From positions 84,083,114 to 84,147,113 of the forward strand of contig NC_090984.1 in the NCBI RefSeq assembly GCF_041146395.1: DNA of 64,000 bases. The letters run 5' to 3'. Source of the DNA: Eulemur rufifrons. Taxonomy: Eukaryota; Chordata; Mammalia; Primates; Lemuridae. Of this stretch, positions 12,021 through 22,328 are shown one piece after another. Made by a program: the position numbers and the translations under genes. Positions within the stretch are counted from its first letter, which is position 1. Every line of letters starts with the position of its first letter. The notes beneath the pieces were generated by a model. It was not told where the DNA came from. It ran no database searches and saw only the letters and a list, made by a program, of their open reading frames with translations.

Positions 12021-12432
12021 ACAACTCAATGGCAAAATAAACCAGATTCAAAAATGTGCAAATGACTTGAGTAGACATATCTCCAGAGAAGACAGACAAA
12101 TGGCCAGCAGATATATGGAAAGATGCTCAACATCATTAATTATTAGGAAAATGAAATGCAAATCGAAACTACAAGGAGGTATTACCTCACACCTGTTAGG
12201 ATGGCTATAAGGAAAAACAAAAGAAAACAAGTGTTGTTGAGGATGTGGAGTAATTGGAATGCTTGTGCACTGTTGGTGGGAATGTCAAATGATGCAGCAG
12301 CTATGGAAAATAGTATGGTGGTTCCTGAAAAATTTAAGCATGGAAATGCCATATGATCCAGCAATTCCACTTCTGGGTATATACTTAAAAGAATTGAAGT
12401 CAGGATACCCCTCCAAATTGTAAACTTTAGAT
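12021..12432 (+). mobile_element. L1 ORF2 C-terminal segment (inverted 5' half of the same L1)
   Basis: AAACCAGATTCAAAAATGTGC, GATGCTCAACATCATTAATTATT, CACACCTGTTAGGATGGCTAT, TGTTGGTGGGAATGTCAAATG and GATCCAGCAATTCCACTTCTG are hallmark blocks from the 3' part of L1 ORF2, here on the plus strand. Its orientation is opposite to the adjoining 3' UTR, as produced by twin priming. Frames here carry only fragments of the ORF2 product. Confidence 0.85.
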
Positions 12433-12435
12433 TCA

Positions 12436-12715
12436 TTCATTCATTCTTTTGTTTATTAATTATTTCCATTTATTCAGCAATTGTTTATTGAGTGCACACT
12501 ATGTGTCAAGCTCTGTGGTAAATACTCCTTAAACTGGCTAATAATTCAAGGACACAAACAAATAAAATAATTATAAATTGACAAAAGTTTTGAATGAAAA
12601 CAACTGGGGTCATCAGATTACTAGGTGAGACCTAGATGAGATTCAACAATTAGAGAATGCCTCTCTGAGGAAAGGTGAGTAAGATTAAGGTGAGTGAAGA
12701 ATAAGGAGAAAATTG
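12436..12715 (-). mobile_element. L2 LINE 3' end, reverse orientation
   Basis: The plus strand reads TTCATTCATTCATTCTTTTG, GTTTATTGAGTGCACACTATG, TGTCAAGCTCTGTGG, then ATGCCTCTCTGAGGAAAGGTG, the reverse complement of the L2 3' terminus with its tandem tail first. Confidence 0.75.
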
Positions 12716-12790
12716 GTATTTGTTATCTATTGCTGCATAACAAATATCTATAAAATTTAGAGGCTTAAAACAATAACCAGTTCCCTGCTA
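12716..12790 (-). mobile_element. Possible MaLR-type LTR edge
   Basis: TGTTATCTATTGCTGCATAAC followed by AGGCTTAAAACAATAACC resembles the reverse complement of the terminal part of mammalian MLT/MST LTRs. Only about 60 bp is convincing. Confidence 0.4.
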
Positions 12791-13019
12791 TGGTCAAGAT
12801 AGAATAAGCATACTCTGCTCTGTCACTCCCATAGTGTATGATAAAAAATCATGGATGAAATATGTAGAACAACATTAGTGGACTTTGAAAGATGGCTAGA
12901 AGCAAGTAGGTTAGATGAAAAACCCAGGACTCAAGGAGCAACTCAGTGGTGAGTTCATTGTTTTTGTTTTACCTCCAATATTTTCAGTTTGAATGTTGCC
13001 AGGGGGGAAAAATAACTTC

Positions 13020-14139
13020 TAGAAAACAGAATAGGGAAGAGATACTTCTCAATTCACTTTATGAGACCAGCATTACTTTGTTACCAAACCCTGACAAAAT
13101 TAGTATAAGAAGAGAAAACTATAGGCCAATATCTCTTAAACATGGATGCAAAAGTTCTCAACAAAACATCAGCAAATTAAATCTAGCAATGTATGAGAAG
13201 AATCTATACCATTCCCAAGAGGGGTTTGTCTCAGAAACACAAGGCTGGTTCAACATTCAAAAATTAATCAATATAATTTGCCAGATTATCTGATAAATAA
13301 GAAAAATTACATGATCATATCAATAGATGAAGAAAGAGCAAAATTCCATAACCATTCATAATTAAAAACTCTCAGCAAGACAGAAATAGAAGGCCATCAG
13401 TAAAACCCTTCAGCTAATATGATATACGTAATAGGAAAAAACTAAACAATTTCCTACCAAGATCATGAACTAGGGAAGATGTCCACTGTCAGCACTTCTA
13501 TTTGATATTGTATTAGAGGTCCTAGCAAGTGCAATAAGGCAAGAAAAAGAAATAAAAGGAATTCAAATAGGAATGGAAGAATAAAACTGTATTTCACAGG
13601 TGACATTATTGTCTACATAGAATATTTTAAGAAATCTAGAAAAAGCTCCTAGAATTAATAAATGAGTTTAGCAAACTCACAAGCAACAAGATCAACATTC
13701 AAAAATCAGTTACTTTTGTGTACTCTAGCAAAGAACCAGTGGAAACTAAAATTTTAAAAACTAACATTTATGATAGCTTCAAAAAATTAAAATATTTAGG
13801 TACAAATCTAATAAAATATATGTAAGACCTCAACCCATATCTCATATCTTCTATAAAAATTCACTCAGTATAGATCTAAACATATAATGTAGAACTATGA
13901 AACTCTTGGAAGAAAACATAGGAGAAAATCTTCATGACCTTGGGATACGCAGAGTTTTTACATACTACACTAAAAGCACAATCCAAGAAAAAAAATTGGA
14001 CTTCATCAAAATTTAAAATTTTATTCTTCAAAGGATATTGCTAAGAAGATGAAAAAATAAGTCGCAGATTGGGAGAGAATACTTGCAAATCACATATTTG
14101 ATAAAGGACTTGTATCCAAAATATAGAAAAAACTTTCAG
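13020..14139 (+). mobile_element. Old L1, ORF2 reverse-transcriptase region, 5' of the Alu
   Basis: The translation at 13060-13290 retains reverse-transcriptase block content (ITLLPNPDKI, ENYRPISL, GFVSETQGWFNIQKLIN), recognisable as L1 ORF2. Downstream nucleotide blocks (CTAGCAAGTGCAATAAGGCA, CTAGCAAAGAACCAGTGG, ATCTTCATGACCTTGGGATA) keep the L1 order. Stops and frameshifts break the frame, so only a 115-codon piece is open. Continues after the Alu at 14481. Confidence 0.9.
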
Positions 14140-14480
14140 GGCCGGGCGCGGTGGCTCACGCCTGTAATCCTAGCACTCTGGGAGGCCGAGGTGGGCGGAT
14201 CGTTTGAGCTCAGGAGTTCGAGACCAGCCTGAGCAAGAGCGAGACCCCACCTCTACTAAAAATAGAAAGAAATTATATGGACAGCTAAAAGTATATATAG
14301 AAAAAATTAGCCGGGCATGGTGGCGCATGCCTGTAGTCCCAGCTACTCGGGAGGCTGAGACAGGAGGATCGCTTGAGCTCAGGAGTTTGAGGTTGCTGTG
14401 AGCTAGGCTGACGCTACGGCACTCACTCTAGCCTGGGCAACAGAGTGAGACTCTGTCTCAAAAAAAAAAAAAAAAAAAAA
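14140..14480 (+). mobile_element. Alu dimer, lemur-type
   Basis: Full dimer from GGCCGGGCGCGGTGGCTCAC to a 20-A tail. The inter-arm segment includes AGAAAGAAATTATATGGACA, and the right arm contains GTGAGCTAGGCTGACGCTACGG, features I associate with lemur Alu subfamilies. Inserted in the L1 with a target-site duplication AAAAAACTTTCA on both sides (about 14127-14138 and 14475-14486). Low divergence and an intact A-tail suggest a relatively young insertion. Pol III A and B boxes are presumably in the left arm; activity is unknown. Confidence 0.95.
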
Positions 14481-15290
14481 ACTTTCAAAACTCAACAATA
14501 AGAAAACAAATAATTAAATATAATAAGCATAAGCAAATAACTTGAGCAAATATTTCACCAAAAAGGATATGCAGATGGAAAATAAGTACATGAAAAGATG
14601 CTCAGCATCATTAGTCACTAGGGAAATGCAAACCAAAAGCACCACTGCATGCCTATTAGAATGACTAAAAAGTTCTGAAAATAGTAAATGCTGACAGGGA
14701 TGTAGAACAATTAGAATTCTTATGTATTACTGATGGGAGTGCAAAATGGTCCAGCCATTCTGGCAGTTTCTGACAAAGTTAAATGTAGACCTTGCCTAAG
14801 GCCCAGCAATCCCACTTCTAGTCATTTAGCCCAAATAAATTAAAACTTTATTTTTTAAAAGAAATCTCTACATGTGTGCTTAAGATAGCCTTATTCAAAA
14901 TCACCAAAAATTGGAACCAACCCCAATATTCTTCAGTGGGTGGGCAATCCATGCAATGGAATACTACCCAGCCACAATAAGTAACAAACTATTAATACAT
15001 ACAACTGAATGAACTCATATGTATTATGCTAACTGAAAGAAACCAGTCTCAAAATATTGAATCCTATGATTCCATTTATATGACACTCTGTCTGACAAAA
15101 GCAAAACTACAGGTTTAGAGAATAGATCAGTGGTTGCCAGCATTGGTGGGCATAGAATTCTCATTACTGATGATCAGTATGAGATCTCAGCAGGGTGGTG
15201 CTGTGTGAACAGCCATGTATAATCTGTGTGGGTGCAAAAGTAGGACTATATATATGAGAGGCAAGTGTGGAATTAGTCAGAACCATGCTT
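14481..15290 (+). mobile_element. Old L1, ORF2 3' end and 3' UTR, after the Alu
   Basis: Resumes the L1: GATGCTCAGCATCATTAGTC, CAGCAATCCCACTTCTAGTC, GCAATGGAATACTACCCAGCC and ACAACTGAATGAACTCATATG are the ORF2 C-terminal blocks. The 3' UTR-like region follows (AGATCAGTGGTTGCCAGCAT). Total L1 length excluding the Alu is about 1.9 kb, 5'-truncated. Confidence 0.9.
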
Positions 15291-15324
15291 GAGAGTGTGT
15301 TAGACAAATCCCCTTTAAGAAATC

Positions 15325-15425
15325 AAAATCAGCATGATTTACTGAGCATTTATTATGTGCTGAACATTGTCATAAACTCTAGGGCATAGAAAAGAAATAT
15401 TAATGTAACATGGTATACAATAAAT
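15325..15425. mobile_element. MIR or L2 fragment
   Basis: ATGATTTACTGAGCATTTATTATGTGCTGAACATTG matches the shared style of the MIR 5' core and the reverse-complement L2 end. It is too short to assign. Confidence 0.45.
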
Positions 15426-15429
15426 ATTA

Positions 15430-15560
15430 GGAAGTGGAGAGTTAGAAAATGAGATTATGATACCATTTCTGCCATTAGCTTTGTGGGAAAGTTGAGCAAG
15501 TTATTTGCCCTCTATGGATCTCTGCTTTCTGATCATGCATATTGCTTCTAGCTATGACAT
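15430..15560 (-). mobile_element. MIR SINE fragment, reverse orientation
   Basis: ACCATTTCTGCCATTAGCTT, GTTGAGCAAGTTATTTGCCC and TATGGATCTCTGCTTTC follow reverse-complement MIR (the 'gggcaagttacttaacc' part). Confidence 0.65.
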
Positions 15561-16395
15561 CCAATAAGCCTTTCATTCCATGAGCTATACCTTCTACCAT
15601 TGAGTTTACAACCTACAATTGTTGGGGAACAAGACTTAGACCAATGAAACTGAGGAATCAGATTTTAATTCAATTCAATTCTATCAACGTTTATTGAAAA
15701 TATTTTCATCTGAAAGTTATATTGAACTTTGTAGTAAGAAGATGGATTAAAATACTCAGAGGCTCACTTTCTATCTTACTTTTATGGACTGAACTAGAAT
15801 TATGCTTTTCATTGTGAATTAAAATTGCTAATTCCATTTTTGGAAAAGATTATACCATGTGTAATTTTTTTTTTGGGGGGGAAGGGTATGGAGAAAAGAA
15901 TATGTGTGTGGCAATTGAAATAGAATTCCACCTGCAAATACTATTACCACATATTTCGTGTGGAAGAAACTTGAAACACTTTGCTTATTTAGAAAATAAT
16001 TTTTTGCTAAAAGTTGAATAAAACTCAACTAGAAGTCGAGTAGGGGAGTAAATCAATCAAAGTCTCCCTTCTTCTCCCATCCCCCATCACTAGCACCTTC
16101 AGGATGAAAAATATAGAAGTCTTCTTATTTTGTGCCTCTTGGCTCACATTTTCCCAGGTCTTGTAGTCACAACAGGATTTGAGGTGAAGTATATTTCAAA
16201 TCTATTTTGAAGTTTTTTTTTCAATGACTGGGGGATCCCATGTTTATCTTATTTAAATTTGTATTTGTTTCTACTGTAGCTACTGTGGTCCTGGTTCTAG
16301 TTTTAGGTTTGAAAATGTCCTTTCCACACCTAGGAAAAAAGTCATGGAGATGGAATTCACCTACCAATAGATACTTAATTATATCAGCTATGTTG
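15561..16395. other. Unassigned stretch
   Basis: No family recognised. It contains a TTCAATTCAATTC mini-tandem at about 15667 and a TTTTTTTTTGGGGGGGG junction at about 15868-15880. No coding evidence. Confidence 0.45.
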
Positions 16396-16399
16396 CTGG

Positions 16400-16555
16400 A
16401 CCAGTGTGAGGAACTGGTGAAGTGTAATGAATAACACAGACATGGTCCTTGACCTTAAGTATTTTACAGCCTAATGAGGAAGATGAAGTGTAAGTAATTA
16501 TGAGTATGATGAGGCAAAAACAGAGAGCTAAGGCTTGTTCCACAGAGGGAGCTGA
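16400..16555 (-). mobile_element. Possible L2 fragment, reverse orientation
   Basis: CATGGTCCTTGACCTTAAGT and TTTACAGCCTAATGAGGAAG resemble the reverse-complement L2 block near 'gtccctgccctcaaggagcttacagtctaatggggg'. Confidence 0.45.
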
Positions 16556-16589
16556 CCTAGAACTGATCATGGCCTGAGGACAAGAACAG

Positions 16590-17380
16590 TCAAATTGGAG
16601 TAAAGCCCTGTTGTAGAATAAAGAATTTGGCTGGACTTTGGTCCCTGGGAGACAACCTCTAAACCCTTGGAATTTACTGAGTGATGGGAGTGTCTTTGTT
16701 ACTCAGGGTGCCCTCTCCCCTACCATGCCTGAGTTTGTGCTCATAAGATGACTTAGAATAGGGCCTGGCCACTCTGGAAGGAAGGACAAACCCTGTGACT
16801 AGAGCATCAGGGCTTGACCCATATGATGTCAGCATGACCCGTGGAGAGGGGAGGGGTCTTAAGGATTGAGTTCAATCATGTGCTAATGAATCAATCTATT
16901 ATGTCTGTATAATGAAACCCCAATAAAAACTGTGGACAGTGTGGCTCAAGTGAGCTTCCTGGTTGGTGATAGAGTTTATGTAATGGGAGTGATGGGTCCT
17001 GAGGACATGGAAACTCTGCATCTGGAACCCTCCCAATCTTACCCTATGTGTCTCTTCAGTGTTGGCCCTGGTTTGTATCCTTTATATAAAACTATAATTG
17101 TAAATATAGTGCTTTCCTGAGTGCTATGAGTTGTTCAAGTGAATTACTGAACCTGAGGGGTTATTGAGAACTCCAGAATATGTAGCCAGTTATTCAGAAG
17201 TACAGGTGGCCTGGGAATCCCAGAGCTTGTGACTAGTGTCTGAGGTGAGGGGAATCTTGTGAAGGACTATGCCCTTAACCAGTGAAATCTGACCTGATTC
17301 TACATAGTTAATCGTTGGAATCGCATTGCAAGACCAATAATGGGAAATTCAGTTGGATTGACCTAATCGAGCCAGATTGA
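16590..17380 (+). mobile_element. Solo LTR-like element (old endogenous retrovirus class)
   Basis: The sequence follows a recognisable dispersed LTR from GACTTTGGTCCCTGGGAGAC through TAAAAACTGTGGAC, GTTTGTATCCTTTATATAAA, TGCTTTCCTGAGTGCTATGAG to CTTAACCAGTGAAATCTGA. AATAAA at 16922 lies where LTR-type poly(A) signals are found. No internal retroviral genes flank it. Family name is not certain. The 62-codon frame at 16932-17120 is a by-product. Confidence 0.6.
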
Positions 17381-17429
17381 GAAAGACTTGGAAATCAGGC
17401 ATTAGGCTTGGAAAAGGAACATGATTATT

Positions 17430-17560
17430 TAATAAAATAATAGTTTAAATTTATTAAGTACTTGCAATGTGTCAGGAAGCACTTTGTAAGTATCTTCCCC
17501 TTATCTTTATTCTTCTCCCATTCTATGATGTAGGAAGCATTATTATTTTATAAATGAGTA
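17430..17560 (+). mobile_element. MIR SINE fragment
   Basis: TTAAATTTATTAAGTACTTGC, ATGTGTCAGGAAGCACTTTG, TTCTATGATGTAGGAAGCAT and ATTATTTTATAAATGAG follow the MIR core order. Confidence 0.75.
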
Positions 17561-17814
17561 CTAAATACAAAACAAAACCACAAAAATAACAACAAACACT
17601 GGACTCTTTGCTAGTTTGAAGTCTGTCATCCTTGTGCTGTTGACCTAGGAAAAGCTATAACTTTGCATGAACTTAGTTTCCTCATCAGTATAAGAGTGGC
17701 CCTTCCATCTCTAAGATTTTGTGATTCCGTATGGTTAAAGTGCACTCCAAAAAGTCATAGCTTATAAAAGTAGTCTCTAAGTGCAATTTTAACTTTGGAC
17801 ATCCACTTGTATTT

Positions 17815-17990
17815 TCAACAAATATTTATTAAACATTTGCCCTGTGCCATACACTAAAAGCTATGCTTTGAAGATGCTGGGCTAAGCAGATGGACGTGAT
17901 TTCTTTCCACTCAGAGCTATTAGTTATTATCTCAATTTACCTGTAACATGAGGTAAATTTCAGTTTTATTTCAAATGAGATGATGTTTTA
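17815..17990 (-). mobile_element. L2 LINE 3' end, reverse orientation
   Basis: The plus strand reads CAACAAATATTTATTAAACA, TTGCCCTGTGCCATACACTA, then GATGCTGGGCTAAGCAGATG, the reverse complement of the L2 3' terminus. Confidence 0.65.
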
Positions 17991-18183
17991 GTGAGCAACC
18001 TGAAGGGAAGAAGGTGGATCACAGAGAGGTAGCAGATTGCATGGGGCTGGAGGAGGCTGGGAGAGTTTGCTTTTCTTTGAATGGAGATGGAATGGGATGG
18101 GCAGACTGTGGGCATGTGAGAGTCAGGTGATTTTTAGCATTAGGCAGTGATCTTGTGCAGCAAGCCTCCAAAGTAGTGTGTGT

Positions 18184-18202
18184 GGGGGGGGGCGGGGGGG
18201 GG
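18184..18202 (+). repeat. G9-C-G9 tract
   Basis: Two runs of nine guanines separated by one cytosine, preceded by a short GT run. This satisfies the minimal sequence pattern for a G-quadruplex on the plus strand. It may also be a site of slippage or assembly error. Confidence 0.9.
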
Positions 18203-18375
18203 TGCATCTGACTAGAGTGTACATAACTCCCCTCCCCTGGCTATACAAGGAGCAACATACCTATTTCACAGCCTAGAAGGAGAAGAGACTTTCGGGTTTG
18301 GATTAGAGACTGCAAGCAGAGAAAGAGATGAAACTGGCTGGGCAGGGTGATATTAAACATGCATAAAGACTATAC

Positions 18376-18537
18376 CAATGTTTCGAGGCTTGCTAGACCT
18401 CCAGAACCATTTGGGGGGACTTTGTGAGCATATAGATTCTACCCTAGACTTTTAAAATCAGAATTTCCAAAGGAGGACACCTAGGAATAGGGCCTCCAAG
18501 AAGATTCTGATGGTCTGCCAGATTTGAAAACCTCTGG
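18376..18537 (+). mobile_element. MER5A-like hAT MITE
   Basis: Termini CAATGTTTCGAGG and TTTGAAAACCTCTGG approximate the MER5 inverted repeats. The interior (CCAGAACCATTTGGGGGGAC, AAAATCAGAATTTCCAAAGG) has the MER5A order. About 160 bp, non-autonomous. Confidence 0.65.
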
Positions 18538-18539
18538 TT

Positions 18540-21500
18540 TACCTGATTGTCAAACAAGGATGGCTCATAAAGACTCAAAGAGACCTGTTATCAACAATGA
18601 CCATTTTGCTTTGCTGTCATGACATTACTCTTCCGGATGTGCCAGGTGTGCCAGTTTAGTTTCTACAGCTATGGAGGTAGGGAGTCTTGCTTTCCTCTTC
18701 TTCCATCTGCAAATTTTTGTTCCCAGCTTCTTTTTTGGCATCTGAAACTTTGGGAGTTAAGATATGTTTTTCTTTTTCTTTTTTCTTTTTTTTTGGAGAG
18801 GGCAGTGGTCAATTCTGACTTGTATAGTCAAAATAGATGGGGTGCTTTTGGTGAAAATTTCAAGGATGGGGTGGAAGGTAGGTTTTAGCCGTCAAAATCA
18901 TTTGAGCTAACCAAATGAACAATAAATCACAAACTCCAGATTTTTGTTTAAAGGGGAGGAGACCAAGGCAGTGGATGTGCAAATTAGCCAGGCCACGACT
19001 TGCTGGCTCTCGTTCATTTTGTAAACAAAAGCAGGCCTGAATTCAATCAAACATTACTTGTTAAAGTAAACTAGCAAAAAGCTGGTGAAAATTAAAGTAG
19101 AACAGAAGATGGTTTCAATAATTTCATTCTCCAGCTTTTAGCTTAAAAAAAAAAACAAAAACAAAACTACCCACCATTCCAATCTATGGGGCATGTCCTT
19201 CCTTTCAAGACACTCTCATGAAAACTAAACAGCATTTTAATGGAGATTATGCACATACTGAAAAATGCTACCTGTAAAATTGGGTATATAGCCTTGAGAA
19301 CAAAAATTCTGAATGCTGTATCTGTAGTTTTGATGATATTTTGTAGGCTTTTAGAGACTTTTTAAATGGGAGAAATGAGACTCAATATATTGGCTAGCTG
19401 AGGGTCTACATTATTTGATAAATACCATGTGTCTGGGATGCTATACTGGTTTGAAGTGACACTGAGAGATTAGCTGCTTCTAGACATTTTTTGGTTAGGT
19501 CTTTAATTTATGCAGAGCTGTTGAGTTTTCCCTCAAAACTGAACAAAGCCTGAGGGGTTTTGCTCTATGGTTCTAGAAGCAAGTGGACCTTTGCTTTTGC
19601 TTGAGGTGACGTGTTCCTCTGAGGTGACAGATCTGAGCTGTCATTTCTCACAGGGGAACAGTAGGAATCCGTCCGAATCTCTGGATGAAGGGGACTTCTA
19701 AGGATTGAGCCTTAACTTAGAAGTCTCAGTAGGAATGCATGTAGAGCTGTCATTTGGGGGGTTGGGTGCGGGCAGGGATCCAGACAGCTATTTCTAAGAG
19801 TTTTGGGACTAGGTTTAGCTGTCCAGTTGTCCACCTAGGCCAAAAGTAATCCTGAGTCATTGCCTGAAACTCCTTCCACCTGTGAGCTTGTGTTCTGTGC
19901 CAGCAACTGAAAGAGGTGTTGATGCATTTCAGGCCCAGTTTTTCTATGATGAAGTTCAACCCACCACAGAGGGACTCAGGGGAACTGTACTGTGTGCTCT
20001 AGATCTAGGATTTGTCTTCCCTGTGCTTTTCTGTTTTCTCTGCATTGTTGACAATGAGGTAGATACTAGATACTTTTGGCCCAAAAGATAATGCATGGTG
20101 TCACATAACAGTGGAGAACAAAGGTGGGTAAGATCTTGTAGGCACAGACCAAGTGCTAATGATAAAACACCAAAGTGAAAAAACAACAACACTCCTCTGT
20201 TCTGGAATCAGCTCCAGGAGGCAAACATTTGAAAACCGCTCACCATCACTAAACCATCGTTAGGAAGAACCTGGGCTTCTTTCTGTTCGGGTCCCTCAGC
20301 TGATTATAGAATATTCAACTTGGGGTGGATGTCGAAAAGTGCCCTGCTCACCTTGCCCTCTCTGGGCTCCTATGTAATGGGAGAGGATTCATTTAATGCT
20401 TAATGATATTTGGATATGAAATAATTATCAATTAATCATCTTTAAATACTTTCATTGTGGGTCAGCTGGATGAAATGACCTCTTGTAATTCCTTCTTATC
20501 CTGTGTTCCTATGATTTTTTTCAGTGACATCACAGAGAGGCAAAGTGTTTTCTCCTGACCCTTTAAGATATCAGCCATAGGAGAAGCTTTTTCTATTTTA
20601 GGATTGTGTCTTCATTCTTGAAATCAATGGTTCTATTTCAATAAATACTATATTGTTATCTTCCATCCTGGTCTCATCTATGGCATTGGCCCAACAACCA
20701 GTTACAAAAGTGATGGGGCCCTGAAAAGTCTTTGGGAGAAAACGTCCTGGCTCATGTTCTAATAGTTCAAGGCAACAAGAGGAGTTTGCTAGCACCCCTA
20801 CCTTGACGCCTGCCCTCCTGGGGTGATCAGAAAAGGTTTTCATTGTGTTATACCTCAGCTTTTACTTCTTTGTGTTCATTCCATTGCTGAAAGGCTCAGA
20901 ACATCACTTTTTCTAGCACACATTGTTTGTCTGAAAATACACCTGGAGAGCTGCCCAATTTGGAAATGACTTAAATTACAAAAAAAGCACAGCTGTCTTT
21001 AACAGCTCTAGGAGTTCATGCAACGAGCCTACAATTTATTGAGTAGGATTAGATGCTTATTGCCTATGACACTTTAAATACCATTACATTGAAGTTTATA
21101 CAAGAAAGTCCAAGTTTAAAACTGGAATCTTAGCAATAACAGCTGGGCCATTTGTTTATGTGATAGGCAGGAAAGAATGACTTCTGTAATCTTTGTATTT
21201 GGCTTCAGGATTCTGCTTAGGGGAAAAAAAAAAAAAGATGGGGAGTGGGGAGAAAGAAGCTAATTTCAGATTGTCAAGCTGAGCTGAACACTGCTGGCTA
21301 ATTTGTCCCTCATGTTAAGACCTCTGCCAAGGTTCCTCTTGTATCCTCTTGCTCTCTCACACCTGACAAACCAGTGCTTGAAATACTGTAGCCCACCTCA
21401 ATGACAGCAAGGGGTATGTCGCTAGCTAGCTCACAGCTCTCTCCCCCAGGCGGCTCACATTCCGCATTTTGTTTCTAGCATGAAAGACTTTGTTTTAAAT

Positions 21501-22035
21501 CATAATAGCAACCAGGCTGTAATCACATTAGAGCGCACATGGGGAACTTGCAAAAAGTCATGTGTTTTGGATTTGACATTCTGATTTATGGTTGTGTGCT
21601 CCAGTTACACAGCTGCAATCTCATTTTCCGACAAAGATGTTTTCTATTTTTCTATTACTTTGCTTCACCCTGTCTTTATGTTGGGGAAAATGAAAGCCAC
21701 CAGGTGAAGTCATAACATAAGTACAAATGTTTTTGTGTTTGGGTTGGAGAGCGTAATAAATGGTATATACCGGCATTTCAAACGCAGCTTGTTATTTCTG
21801 AATAATAGTGTAAAGGGAATTGCTTACTTAAGGTAATCACAAGTTAAAGAGGTACGCAGAAATTTGTTTGTGAAACCCAGAATTGTCTTATAAACTTTGT
21901 ATCTGTATCACTTGATATTATCGTCCTAGGAGGGAAATGGATGGTAATGCTGTATTTTAGATATGTAGGTAAACTGAGCTCCTTACTTCGTATGCTTATT
22001 TTACCAAATTCTAAAAAGTTCAGGGTTGGGAACTT
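18540..22035. other. Repeat-poor unique DNA; candidate conserved non-coding block
   Basis: About 3.5 kb in which I recognise no transposon, in contrast to the rest of the window. Candidate sub-blocks are 18890-19150 and 20980-21780, mixed-composition DNA with AT-rich homeodomain- and forkhead-like words (for example TTTGTTTATGTGAT at about 21150 and TGTAAACAAAAG at about 19020). Short A-runs lie at about 19147-19160 and 21224-21236. Frames up to 89 codons (18619-18888; minus 20598-20843) show nothing gene-like. Conservation cannot be judged from one sequence. Confidence 0.4.
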
Positions 22036-22039
22036 ATAA

Positions 22040-22156
22040 AGACAATCTCTGCCAACCTGTTCATTTTGCAAATGAGGAAAGTGAAACAGAGATGTAAAGC
22101 GACGTGCCCAAGGTCACACAGCTGGTTTGAGACAGAAATTAGATGAACACTTGAAT
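22040..22156 (+). mobile_element. MIR SINE 3' half
   Basis: TTTTGCAAATGAGGAAAGTG, AAACAGAGATGTAAAGCGAC and CCAAGGTCACACAGCTGGTT are the MIR core and 3' section. It runs into the 84-bp tandem duplication. Confidence 0.8.
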
Positions 22157-22328
22157 TTCTTTCTCCCCAATCCAGTACATTTTCCACCACTCCACTTAAA
22201 TGAACAGTACTTTTTGTGGTAAACTGACTACCACAAAAAATTCTTTCTCCTCAACCCAGTACATTTTCCACCACTCTATTTAAATGAACAATACTCTTTG
22301 TGGTAAACTGACTACCGCCACAAAGAAT
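22157..22328. repeat. 84-bp tandem duplication containing a conserved hairpin
   Basis: Two copies start with TTCTTTCTCC at 22157 and 22241, about 90% alike by eye. Each contains an inverted repeat: TTTTTGTGGT/ACCACAAAAA (22211-22220 and 22230-22239) in copy 1, TCTTTGTGG/CCACAAAGA (22295-22303 and 22318-22326) in copy 2. The loop AAACTGACT is shared. One substitution pair is compensatory (T22212:A22238 became C22296:G22325). Confidence 0.9.

Noticed and set aside
12946..13293. 115-codon frame with reverse-transcriptase-like motifs as an active enzyme
   Set aside because: It is a short shard of L1 ORF2 with stops and frameshifts on both sides and lacks most of the catalytic domain.
16590..17380. 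Intact endogenous retrovirus
   Set aside because: Only an LTR-like segment is present; no gag, pol or env similarity or second LTR is visible nearby.
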